Positions 43,539 to 54,550 of a stretch of 64,000 nt of DNA are shown in pieces; within the stretch, counting starts at the first letter, position 1; every line of letters begins with the position of its first letter. The position numbers and the translations under genes are program-made. The stretch comes from Hydrocarboniphaga effusa AP103. Its GTDB lineage: Bacteria > Pseudomonadota > Gammaproteobacteria > Nevskiales > Nevskiaceae. A model generated the notes under the pieces. The model was not told where the DNA came from. It was given only the letters and a program-made list of their open reading frames with translations, and searched no databases. The DNA is taken from positions 1,612,001-1,676,000 of the forward strand of contig NZ_AKGD01000001.1 in NCBI RefSeq assembly GCF_000271305.1. Direction: 5' to 3'.

Positions 43539-45251
43539 ATGGACGGTCAACAGCACGAACTCGCGTTGCCCTTCCCCGAACTCACGGGCGACCAGCCGCA
43601 GTTGCCCGCGCGCATGATCAACGAGTACGTGTACTGCCCCCGGCTCGCGTATCTCGAATGGGTGCAGGGCGAGTGGTCCGACTCCGGCGATACGGTGGAT
43701 GGACGCAACAAGCACAAGCGCGTCGACAAGCCTGGCGCCGATTTGCCGTCACCTGCCGATGTCGAGCGGGGTGAACGCATCCACGCGCGCTCCGTGACGA
43801 TCTCGTCGAACCGCCTCGGCCTCGTCGCGAAGATGGATCTGATCGAGGCCGAAGACGGCTTTGTGCAACCCGTCGATTACAAGCGCGGCAAGCGTCCGCA
43901 CGTGGCGCGCGGCGCTTACGATCCGGAGCGGGTGCAGCTGTGTGTGCAAGCGCTGATCCTCGAAGAGCAGGGCTACAAATGCGAATCGGGCGTACTGTAT
44001 TTCGTCGAATCGCGGGAGCGCGTACCGGTGGCTTTCGATGCGGAGCTGCGCGATCTCACGCTGTCTTCGATCCACGGCCTGCGTGGCGTGGCGCTCGGTG
44101 GTCGCATTCCGGCGCCGCTCGAAGATTCATCCAAGTGCCCGCGCTGCTCGCTCGTCGGCATTTGCCTGCCAGACGAAATCAACTTCCTTCGGCGACAGGA
44201 CACGCCGCCGCGCCCGCTGGCCGTGAGCATCGAAGAATCACTGCCCGTATACGTGCAGGCGCGCAAGGCCAAGGTTGCCAAGGACGGAGAAAATCTCGAA
44301 ATCACCATCGACGACAAGCTGGCCTCCAAGCCCCGGCTCGCCGAAGTTTCGCAGCTGATCCTGCACGGCAACATCTATGTGACGACGCCGACCTTGCACG
44401 AGCTCATGCAGCGGGAGATTCCGGTGGTCTGGCATAGCCACGGCGGCTGGTTCATCGGCTACACGGCGGGCATGGGCCACAAGAACGTGGAACTACGCAT
44501 CGCTCAGCATCGCGGGGCCGAAGATGAGCGCGTGTGTCTGGCGCTGGCTAAAGGTTGGGTGCGCGCCAAGCTCGTCAATAGTCGGGTCATGCTGCGGCGC
44601 AATTGGCGCGGCTTGCAGTCCGTCGACCCGATGATGGCCCAGCTCGAACATTCGATTAAAACAGTGAATCGCGCGCGCAATCTCGACGAGCTGCGCGGTA
44701 TCGAGGGTAATGGCGCAGCGATTTACTTTGGCTCCTTCGGCCAGTTGTTGAAGCGCGAAGCCGACAACGACGGTGTTTTCACGTTCGATTTCATGCAACG
44801 CAATCGACGACCGCCTGCCGATCCGGTCAACGCGCTGCTTTCGTTCGCATACTCGATGCTGGCTCGAACACTGACGATCACGGCGACGACGGTCGGCTTC
44901 GATGCTTATCGCGGCTACTACCATCAACCTCGCTATGGACGCCCCGCACTGGCACTGGATTTGATGGAGCCGTTCCGCCCGCTGATCGCGGATTCCGCCG
45001 TGATCCAGGCGATCAACAATGGAGAAGTCCGACCAACGGATTTCATCGGCGGCTCGGGACGTGTCAATCTTTCGGACGAGGGTCGCAAGCGATTCATCGC
45101 CACGTTCGAGCGCCGACTATCGCAGGAGATCACGCACCCGCTGTTCGGCTACAAGCTCAGCTATCGACGCCTGCTCGAACTGCAATGTCGCTTGCTGGGA
45201 CGATTCTTGCTCGGAGAATTGCAGGAAAACCCGAACTTCACCACGCGATGA
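43539..45251 (+). CDS. cas4-cas1: Cas4-Cas1 fusion
   Basis: 570 residues, the fusion typical of type I-G. The Cas4 part (1 to about 215) has the first cluster Cys in EYVYCPRLAYLEW, the nuclease motif VDYKRGKRP, and the 4Fe-4S motif CPRCSLVGIC. The Cas1 part (about 235-570) has LRGIEGNGAAIYF with the catalytic Glu, the His in GYYHQPRYGRPALALDLME, and the Asp/Glu region around FRPLIADS. It selects PAM-flanked fragments and integrates them at the leader end. It overlaps cas2 at ATGA. Confidence 0.97.
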   Translation: MDGQQHELALPFPELTGDQPQLPARMINEYVYCPRLAYLEWVQGEWSDSGDTVDGRNKHKRVDKPGADLPSPADVERGERIHARSVTISSNRLGLVAKMDLIEAEDGFVQPVDYKRGKRPHVARGAYDPERVQLCVQALILEEQGYKCESGVLYFVESRERVPVAFDAELRDLTLSSIHGLRGVALGGRIPAPLEDSSKCPRCSLVGICLPDEINFLRRQDTPPRPLAVSIEESLPVYVQARKAKVAKDGENLEITIDDKLASKPRLAEVSQLILHGNIYVTTPTLHELMQREIPVVWHSHGGWFIGYTAGMGHKNVELRIAQHRGAEDERVCLALAKGWVRAKLVNSRVMLRRNWRGLQSVDPMMAQLEHSIKTVNRARNLDELRGIEGNGAAIYFGSFGQLLKREADNDGVFTFDFMQRNRRPPADPVNALLSFAYSMLARTLTITATTVGFDAYRGYYHQPRYGRPALALDLMEPFRPLIADSAVIQAINNGEVRPTDFIGGSGRVNLSDEGRKRFIATFERRLSQEITHPLFGYKLSYRRLLELQCRLLGRFLLGELQENPNFTTR

Positions 45252-45544
45252 AGACCCACGAACATCTATACGTCATCAGCTACGACATCGGCGACCAGAA
45301 GCGCTGGCGCCGCTTGTTCAAGCTTATGCATGGCTACGGCGAATGGCTGCAACTGTCGGTGTTCCAATGCCGCCTTTCGGAGCGCCGCCATGCCGAACTC
45401 GTCGGACTCATCAACGGCATCATCATCGACGGCCAGGACCACGTCATGATGCTCGACCTGGGGCCGGCAGACAGCGTAAAGCCTCGCGTGGTCAGCTTGG
45501 GCAAGACGTTCGAGGCCGTCAGGCGAGAACCGATCGTAGTCTGA
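45248..45544 (+). CDS. cas2: CRISPR-associated protein Cas2
   Basis: 98 residues with the ferredoxin-like fold: VISYDIGDQKRWRRLFKLMHGYGEWLQLSVFQCRL. The SYDI Asp is the conserved one. It forms the integrase core with Cas1. It is the last gene of the operon and is followed directly by the leader of the array. Confidence 0.96.
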   Translation: MKTHEHLYVISYDIGDQKRWRRLFKLMHGYGEWLQLSVFQCRLSERRHAELVGLINGIIIDGQDHVMMLDLGPADSVKPRVVSLGKTFEAVRREPIVV

Positions 45545-45768
45545 GCATGGCTCGCCTCGGTCAGCCTATGCCGTCTTTTCGCGAGCGCTCTTATGGTGTC
45601 GTTTTACCCAGACAGCGCTCGCAGCCTGTAATGCTCTTTAAAAACATGATGTTGTTAGCGGCCGGGCGCCGCTGTCTGTCGACACCGAGCCCCTCGGAAC
45701 GCTATCGTCCGCCAGCGCTCGCAAATTTGAACCAGCGCCCGGCAAGATCAAAGGCTTCAGATCAGGCC
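45545..45768 (+). promoter_or_regulatory. CRISPR leader
   Basis: 224 bp between cas2 and the first repeat. It contains GCGAGCGCT at 45581-45589 and its reverse complement AGCGCTCGC at 45614-45622 and again at 45714-45722 (exactly 100 bp apart). It also has a GCCGGGCGC / GCGCCCGGC inverted pair (45661-45669, 45735-45743) and AT-rich patches (CTTTAAAAACATGATGTTG). The last bases, CAGATCA (45758-45764), form an inverted repeat with TGATCTG inside the first repeat. These are plausible anchors for spacer integration and for the array promoter. Confidence 0.8.
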
Positions 45769-48700
45769 GTGATCTGCGGCTTCATGCCGCAGCTCCTTTG
45801 AAGCCTGCAAGACGTGCAGCGGCGTTCCGTTCTGAGCATGGTGATCTGCGGCTTCATGCCGCAGCTCCTTTGAAGCTAGGCAGAGACACGCTAAGGAGCT
45901 TCGTTCTAGGACGCGTGATCTGCGGCTTCATGCCGCAGCTCCTTTGAAGCTGTGGATGCTAACTCGGCTGCTGACTCGCACATGGCGGGTGATCTGCGGC
46001 TTCATGCCGCAGCTCCTTTGAAGCCGTGCCCTCGCAATGCAGCGATGGGATTGACAATGAGTGATCTGCGGCTTCATGCCGCAGCTCCTTTGAAGCGCTA
46101 CCGCCATGTGCGAGTCAGCAGCCGAGTTAGCATGTGATCTGCGGCTTCATGCCGCAGCTCCTTTGAAGCTTTCTTCTCGCGTTGCTCGCTACGGGTGCTG
46201 AGGCTCGGGTGATCTGCGGCTTCATGCCGCAGCTCCTTTGAAGCAGCGATGGCAAGGGTTCGTCCGAAACGATCATCGTCGATGTGATCTGCGGCTTCAT
46301 GCCGCAGCTCCTTTGAAGCCCGACGAACCACTTGACGCCAGTGACCAGAACCTTGTGATCTGCGGCTTCATGCCGCAGCTCCTTTGAAGCCCCTTGCAGT
46401 GCGAAGTCGAGTTCGAACGCTTGAGCGGTGATCTGCGGCTTCATGCCGCAGCTCCTTTGAAGCGTGTATCAACGCACTGCATCCGACGGGACTCCCGGGT
46501 GTGATCTGCGGCTTCATGCCGCAGCTCCTTTGAAGCAAGAGCTTTCCATTGATTATGCTGCCCCCCTGAAACGTGATCTGCGGCTTCATGCCGCAGCTCC
46601 TTTGAAGCATTCGTCGAGCCCTAAGGCAATCCACAGGTGCCCCAGGTGATCTGCGGCTTCATGCCGCAGCTCCTTTGAAGCCCTGGCGCAGAACTGTGTG
46701 CGCGGGCAGCTTCGAGAGGTGATCTGCGGCTTCATGCCGCAGCTCCTTTGAAGCAAGAACCCTCTGGCATTGCTGCATCAGCACAATCACGTGATCTGCG
46801 GCTTCATGCCGCAGCTCCTTTGAAGCATGAGCCCATCCACAACAAAACACCTGATTCCTGCGTGATCTGCGGCTTCATGCCGCAGCTCCTTTGAAGCTCG
46901 GCTGCTCCTGCTCGCGCTGTTGCTCGATCGCGGCGTGATCTGCGGCTTCATGCCGCAGCTCCTTTGAAGCCGAAGGCTTTCTCGGGTCCGCGATAGCCGC
47001 AGCCTTGTGATCTGCGGCTTCATGCCGCAGCTCCTTTGAAGCATCGCCGATGTCGTTCGCCCGAGTCTTTGCACCCGGTGATCTGCGGCTTCATGCCGCA
47101 GCTCCTTTGAAGCGGCGGCCTGGTGGCGCTGAGCCGGATCGAGAATCCGGTGATCTGCGGCTTCATGCCGCAGCTCCTTTGAAGCCTGCGTGCGCAGATC
47201 GTCCATGAAGGCGCGCACAGCGTGTGATCTGCGGCTTCATGCCGCAGCTCCTTTGAAGCAAAGCGGTCTGGCATTCAATGATCGAAAAGTAATCGGTGAT
47301 CTGCGGCTTCATGCCGCAGCTCCTTTGAAGCACGAGCGTCGAGAATTGCTCGCGAGTTGCTTCGTCGGCGTGATCTGCGGCTTCATGCCGCAGCTCCTTT
47401 GAAGCACGCGCAAGGCCTTGGGAACATGGGCGTTGGCAAGGTGATCTGCGGCTTCATGCCGCAGCTCCTTTGAAGCGGTGGCGACGGAAGCGGCCGATTC
47501 GGCATCGGCATCGCGTGATCTGCGGCTTCATGCCGCAGCTCCTTTGAAGCTGCCAAGCCACGAAATCCCCGATGGATTACATCGTGGTGATCTGCGGCTT
47601 CATGCCGCAGCTCCTTTGAAGCTTGCGGTAGCGCTCGGCGCGGCGGCGCATCTTGGCCGCGGTGATCTGCGGCTTCATGCCGCAGCTCCTTTGAAGCAAC
47701 GCCGACCGCAACAGGCATCCAGGTTTGCGAGCCGTGATCTGCGGCTTCATGCCGCAGCTCCTTTGAAGCGACGATGAGCTGGTCGCCCTTCATGGTGTGC
47801 TTGGGTGATCTGCGGCTTCATGCCGCAGCTCCTTTGAAGCAAGAGATCGGCCTATGACCGAGTCACGGTTACCTAGTGATCTGCGGCTTCATGCCGCAGC
47901 TCCTTTGAAGCAGCATCAACGGGCTCGGGGGCGTTCCCCCGGTGTCCGTGATCTGCGGCTTCATGCCGCAGCTCCTTTGAAGCAGGCCGTGGCCGAGCGC
48001 CTGCGCGGTCGCGAGCTCGGTGATCTGCGGCTTCATGCCGCAGCTCCTTTGAAGCCATCTGCGCGAGCGTGATGCCCGTGTATTCGGCGAACAGGTGATC
48101 TGCGGCTTCATGCCGCAGCTCCTTTGAAGCGGTCGAGCAAACGCGGCCGGCGTGAATCGGATCATGTGATCTGCGGCTTCATGCCGCAGCTCCTTTGAAG
48201 CGTGGCAGCGCCGTAGCGGCGTTGAATGCCCAGGCCGGTGATCTGCGGCTTCATGCCGCAGCTCCTTTGAAGCGACGTGATCCCGAGATAGCGATCGAGG
48301 TCGAACGACGTGATCTGCGGCTTCATGCCGCAGCTCCTTTGAAGCGGGCCACAGGGCCCTGTATACAGGAGGTGTGTGATGGGTGATCTGCGGCTTCATG
48401 CCGCAGCTCCTTTGAAGCCATCGTCTCTAACTCAAGGGGGCTGTTGTGTCATCGCGTGATCTGCGGCTTCATGCCGCAGCTCCTTTGAAGCGGCGCATCT
48501 TGCATTTGTTTCGTCGTGCGACCGCTTGTGATCTGCGGCTTCATGCCGCAGCTCCTTTGAAGCAAGAGCACGCCGCGCGACGACGCTTCGACGTCGTAGA
48601 CTGTGATCTGCGGCTTCATGCCGCAGCTCCTTTGAAGCGCCCGCCTGCTCCCATCCGGGCACCATTCCCATCGCTCGTGATCTGCGGCTTCATGCCGCAG

Positions 48701-51700
48701 CTCCTTTGAAGCATCTATATTCGTGCGGCTACGGCCGCGAGCTATGCGGTGATCTGCGGCTTCATGCCGCAGCTCCTTTGAAGCTGGCCAATTCGCGTAC
48801 GAAACGGCTAACTTTACGATGTGATCTGCGGCTTCATGCCGCAGCTCCTTTGAAGCAGCCGCCCGGCTTCGGGGTTCCCCTTGTTTACCGCCTGTGATCT
48901 GCGGCTTCATGCCGCAGCTCCTTTGAAGCGCGAGCAGGCCCACGCCTTCGCGAGTGGCGCCCTGCGGTGATCTGCGGCTTCATGCCGCAGCTCCTTTGAA
49001 GCGCGAACGGCAGATGGATGTCATCGCGATGCGGGAGCCGTGATCTGCGGCTTCATGCCGCAGCTCCTTTGAAGCTAGGGTCCAGCGCGGAAAGCCTTTT
49101 GCGGTTGGTGACTGTGATCTGCGGCTTCATGCCGCAGCTCCTTTGAAGCGGTATGAGCAGGCTTCACCCGCCGTAGCAGGCACTCCAGTGATCTGCGGCT
49201 TCATGCCGCAGCTCCTTTGAAGCCAGTGGGCACAGGTGCATTTCCTTGCCCTTTGCCGAGTGATCTGCGGCTTCATGCCGCAGCTCCTTTGAAGCGCTCC
49301 TGGTTGTTGCTCAATAGGGATTGCCGCCGGCGTGATCTGCGGCTTCATGCCGCAGCTCCTTTGAAGCCGGGGCAAGGTGCGGGGTCTGCGCCTTGCGTAT
49401 CTGGTGATCTGCGGCTTCATGCCGCAGCTCCTTTGAAGCCAGCTCGGTCATCGACACGCCCCGCCTCACCGGCGCTCGTGATCTGCGGCTTCATGCCGCA
49501 GCTCCTTTGAAGCTCCGCCAGCACTGCCATCAGGGTGGTGGTCTTGCCGGTGATCTGCGGCTTCATGCCGCAGCTCCTTTGAAGCGTTCTGGCCTCCTGG
49601 GCCTACCCCCAGACTTTCCGGTGATCTGCGGCTTCATGCCGCAGCTCCTTTGAAGCGACCTGGCTGGCGCAGCTGCCGCCCGTCTGCAGGCGCGTGATCT
49701 GCGGCTTCATGCCGCAGCTCCTTTGAAGCGGTCTGTACGCCGAGCACGTAGACATTGGCGTAGCGGTGATCTGCGGCTTCATGCCGCAGCTCCTTTGAAG
49801 CCAGCGCGACAGCGGCCTGATTCGCTTGATCGGCGAGGTGATCTGCGGCTTCATGCCGCAGCTCCTTTGAAGCGAGCACTCCGGAGGCCGCCAGAACACG
49901 GAATAGACCCGTGATCTGCGGCTTCATGCCGCAGCTCCTTTGAAGCAAACCCAGCGCAAAGTGCAGGTCGACCAGCATCGGGTGATCTGCGGCTTCATGC
50001 CGCAGCTCCTTTGAAGCGCGTTTCCGGGCTATGGCTTGCTTGGCTACGCGGCCGGTGATCTGCGGCTTCATGCCGCAGCTCCTTTGAAGCATGACGTGGG
50101 CTCCGTCACTTTTCGGTGGTAGTCCCGATGTGATCTGCGGCTTCATGCCGCAGCTCCTTTGAAGCTTCTCAGGCAATAACTTCTCCCGCTGTATGCGGGC
50201 GGTGATCTGCGGCTTCATGCCGCAGCTCCTTTGAAGCCCGAGCCTGCACCGAAGCGCATTACCGCAATCAGCAGGTGATCTGCGGCTTCATGCCGCAGCT
50301 CCTTTGAAGCGCGGTGCCGTCCCAGTACGTCATGCGGCAATAGTTCGGTGATCTGCGGCTTCATGCCGCAGCTCCTTTGAAGCCGCTACACGGGGCCCAA
50401 GCAACTTGAGCGCGCGCTAGGTGATCTGCGGCTTCATGCCGCAGCTCCTTTGAAGCACGTGGGCACGGATCGAATCGCGCTGCTTGTCGGTGGTGATCTG
50501 CGGCTTCATGCCGCAGCTCCTTTGAAGCTGATCGAGATTCGCTGGCGAGAGGGCATCAAGCGGACCGTGATCTGCGGCTTCATGCCGCAGCTCCTTTGAA
50601 GCCGAGATCCGAGCACGGTGGTCGACTACATCGAGCTCGTGATCTGCGGCTTCATGCCGCAGCTCCTTTGAAGCCTGGGCTATGTGATCAAGCCCACGCA
50701 CACCCGCGTGCGCGTGATCTGCGGCTTCATGCCGCAGCTCCTTTGAAGCGAAACCTGCTGAATTCGCGAGCTCCCGGCGACGCCGAGGTGATCTGCGGCT
50801 TCATGCCGCAGCTCCTTTGAAGCTAGGTTGCGTGACGTCACGGCGCAACGCCGCCTCGGTGGTGATCTGCGGCTTCATGCCGCAGCTCCTTTGAAGCCCG
50901 AAGATCGCACCGAGCCAGCGCTGCGGATGACGCGGTGATCTGCGGCTTCATGCCGCAGCTCCTTTGAAGCCGTGCGCCTTGTGCAGCGCCATCACGTTCT
51001 TGACGAGGTGATCTGCGGCTTCATGCCGCAGCTCCTTTGAAGCGAGCTGCAGCAGGCGATCCGCTGGCTTTCGTATCGCGTGATCTGCGGCTTCATGCCG
51101 CAGCTCCTTTGAAGCTTGAGCACATGGATGCGCGCCAGGTCGCGCGTGCGCTGGTGATCTGCGGCTTCATGCCGCAGCTCCTTTGAAGCTTCGACAGACA
51201 GATCCGGTGCGCCGGCCTCTTCCTGGTGATCTGCGGCTTCATGCCGCAGCTCCTTTGAAGCAAGGAAGCAAATCAGAAAGGCCCGCACAAGCGGGCCTGT
51301 GATCTGCGGCTTCATGCCGCAGCTCCTTTGAAGCCCGGCACGGGTGACTGACGTCGTCCACACAGGCGCCGTGATCTGCGGCTTCATGCCGCAGCTCCTT
51401 TGAAGCGTAGATGGCGCGGTAGCGCCCTCCTCCTCGCGCAGAAGTGATCTGCGGCTTCATGCCGCAGCTCCTTTGAAGCTACTCGGCAATGCTGCCTGGC
51501 TGGCCCTTGATGCTGGGTGATCTGCGGCTTCATGCCGCAGCTCCTTTGAAGCGAAGATCGTCATTCCACGGCCCGCTCGGAGCATCTTGTGATCTGCGGC
51601 TTCATGCCGCAGCTCCTTTGAAGCGAGGCCGCGTAATGGCTAAGGGCATCAATAAAGTCATGTGATCTGCGGCTTCATGCCGCAGCTCCTTTGAAGCCTG

Positions 51701-54107
51701 TTGTCAGCCTGCGAAAGAAAATCTTGGATTTTTTGTGATCTGCGGCTTCATGCCGCAGCTCCTTTGAAGCGGTCAGGTGATGGACCAGTTTCTGGGTGTA
51801 TCCGAAGGTGATCTGCGGCTTCATGCCGCAGCTCCTTTGAAGCAGCTCAGAATAAATAGCAAGCCCCATTCCGACAATCGTGATCTGCGGCTTCATGCCG
51901 CAGCTCCTTTGAAGCCGCTGCTGGTCGTGTCGACCGTGCTGAGTTCGTTCTGGTGATCTGCGGCTTCATGCCGCAGCTCCTTTGAAGCGGCGATCCGGCT
52001 AGCACGAAGTCCGTTGCCAAGGCCAGTGATCTGCGGCTTCATGCCGCAGCTCCTTTGAAGCAAGGACGACGCCACCAAGAACAGCGTAGGCCGTCCCAGG
52101 GTGATCTGCGGCTTCATGCCGCAGCTCCTTTGAAGCAAGAGCCACCCGGTGTTCTCGGAAATCGAGTGCATCCGTGATCTGCGGCTTCATGCCGCAGCTC
52201 CTTTGAAGCATGTGCTCGTCGGTGAGGCGATGAACCAGGCGGCGGCGGTGATCTGCGGCTTCATGCCGCAGCTCCTTTGAAGCATTGTAACGCGTTACTA
52301 TTAACCAGCTAAGCCACTCGTGATCTGCGGCTTCATGCCGCAGCTCCTTTGAAGCTGTGGAAGAGGAGTCCGGTCTCATCGATGAGAAAACGAGTGATCT
52401 GCGGCTTCATGCCGCAGCTCCTTTGAAGCGATAACAATGAGTTAGCTAGGGAACTGGCGTGTGCTGGTGATCTGCGGCTTCATGCCGCAGCTCCTTTGAA
52501 GCCTCAAGGCGCTGATCAAGCAACCGCCCCTCGGTGGCGTGATCTGCGGCTTCATGCCGCAGCTCCTTTGAAGCGATCCTCCAACGAGCATCGTGTCAAC
52601 TGCAAGGCAGGTGATCTGCGGCTTCATGCCGCAGCTCCTTTGAAGCCATCTAACGAGGCGGTGCTTGGATAAGGGTTACTTGTGATCTGCGGCTTCATGC
52701 CGCAGCTCCTTTGAAGCCGGCTGGAGAAATCGAGAAAGACCCGGATTCGGAGGGCGTGATCTGCGGCTTCATGCCGCAGCTCCTTTGAAGCGTATCTGGC
52801 GGAGAGCAGCTTATCCGCATCAATGAGGTGATCTGCGGCTTCATGCCGCAGCTCCTTTGAAGCGGCTTGCCACGGGAAGAGGCGGCGCGTGTGTTCGATG
52901 AGTGATCTGCGGCTTCATGCCGCAGCTCCTTTGAAGCGAGCGAACCACCGCAGGCATGTTTCGCCATGCCGTAGTGATCTGCGGCTTCATGCCGCAGCTC
53001 CTTTGAAGCCGATTCTAGTAGTGGATACGGTATTGCCCACCACTGGTGATCTGCGGCTTCATGCCGCAGCTCCTTTGAAGCGTCGGCACGGCCGGCGCTC
53101 GCAGCGCCATCAGCTTGGTGATCTGCGGCTTCATGCCGCAGCTCCTTTGAAGCTGATCCCAGCTGCGAGGACGCTTCTCAGCCTCTACGCGTGATCTGCG
53201 GCTTCATGCCGCAGCTCCTTTGAAGCATGCATCTTCCAGCGACGGTACCAAGCGAAGTCCGAGTGATCTGCGGCTTCATGCCGCAGCTCCTTTGAAGCCC
53301 GTTTCTGGTTGAACCCGACGAGCTACACACTGCGGTGATCTGCGGCTTCATGCCGCAGCTCCTTTGAAGCCGGAACCACTCCAGTTCCTTCAGTTTGTTC
53401 CACTGCTTGTGATCTGCGGCTTCATGCCGCAGCTACTTTGAAGCTTTTGATATCCCAATTCTTGAGAATGCGTTTAAGCACGTGATCTGCGGCTTCATGC
53501 CGCAGCTCCTTTGAAGCGTCAAATCACTTTGAGGTTTTGAGGTTCTGTTGACTTGTGATCTGCGGCTTCATGCCGCAGCTCCTTTGAAGCCATTCGCCGC
53601 CCTGCTTGCAGAACGCTTCGGCGACGCGCGTGATCTGCGGCTTCATGCCGCAGCTCCTTTGAAGCGACAATTCGCAGCGGCTCGAAGCGTCTCGCACGTT
53701 GGTGATCTGCGGCTTCATGCCGCAGCTCCTTTGAAGCGAGTTCGACGGCCCACCGGACATGGCCGAACTTGCGTGTGATCTGCGGCTTCATGCCGCAGCT
53801 CCTTTGAAGCACGACCTTGCCCGACGGAGGAATCGCGAAGGGTTCCGTGATCTGCGGCTTCATGCCGCAGCTCCTTTGAAGCGTGAGCACGCTCGCGCAG
53901 GCGCAGCGCGCGGTCGGCGGTGATCTGCGGCTTCATGCCGCAGCTCCTTTGAAGCGCGGCCCAGATCGCGAGCGCGCGGTACTGCTCGGTGCCGTTGGTG
54001 ATCTGCGGCTTCATGCCGCAGCTCCTTTGAAGCGTCTACGTGAGCGAGCCCGACGAAGGTAGCGAGCTGCGGTGATCTGCGGCTTCATGCCGCAGCCCCT
54101 CTATCAA
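45769..54107 (+). CRISPR. Type I-G CRISPR array, 115 repeats and 114 spacers
   Basis: The repeat is 36 bp. It starts GTGATCTGCGG, contains the perfect hairpin CTGCGGC-TTCAT-GCCGCAG, and ends CTCCTTTGAAGC. I counted 115 repeat starts by hand, with unit spacing of 71-75 bp and spacers mostly 35-39 nt. All repeats I read are identical except number 106 (53409-53444, one C-to-A change in CTCCTTT) and the last (54072-54107), whose 3' third is degenerate. The leader end is at 45769 and the trailer at 54107. Peptides seen in open frames here are translated repeats, not genes. Confidence 0.99.
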
Positions 54108-54523
54108 TATCCCCCCAGCACCGCGCCGTATACTCGCCTTCCGGACCGTTCAATGCACACCAACATGGCGCTAGACCTCGAAACCACCGGCGCAACTTCA
54201 GTCGCGATCGCGCATGTCATTCAGCTCGCGGTGGCGCCGGTGTTCCTGCTCACGGGTGTCGCGAGCTTGCTTGGCGTGCTGTCGAACCGGCTCGCGCGCA
54301 TCGTCGATCGGGCTCGTCGCCTGGAGGCTCAGCTTGGAACGGATGATCCGGTGCATGCGGAGCAGTTGCATCGCATGCTCAGGCAGCAGGCGGGACGCGC
54401 GCGGCTGATCAATTGGGCGATCGGCTTGTGCATCGCGACTGCGATTCTGGTGGCGAGCGTGGTGGTGACGCTGTTCGTCAGCAGCCTCGTCGGCATCAAT
54501 CTGAGCGCGATCGTGGCCACGCT

Positions 54524-54531
54524 GTTCATCA
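54524..54531. repeat. Target-site duplication, left copy
   Basis: GTTCATCA, identical to 56894-56901. Eight bases is the usual IS66 duplication length. Confidence 0.95.
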
Positions 54532-54550
54532 GTAAGCGTCCAGAGACTAC

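Noticed and set aside
45769..54107. Many open frames with repeated peptides (ASKELRHEAADH, QRSCGMKPQIT, DLRLHAAAPLK) inside the array.
   Set aside because: They are the CRISPR repeat translated in different frames, because 36 is a multiple of 3 and some spacers keep frame. They are not proteins.
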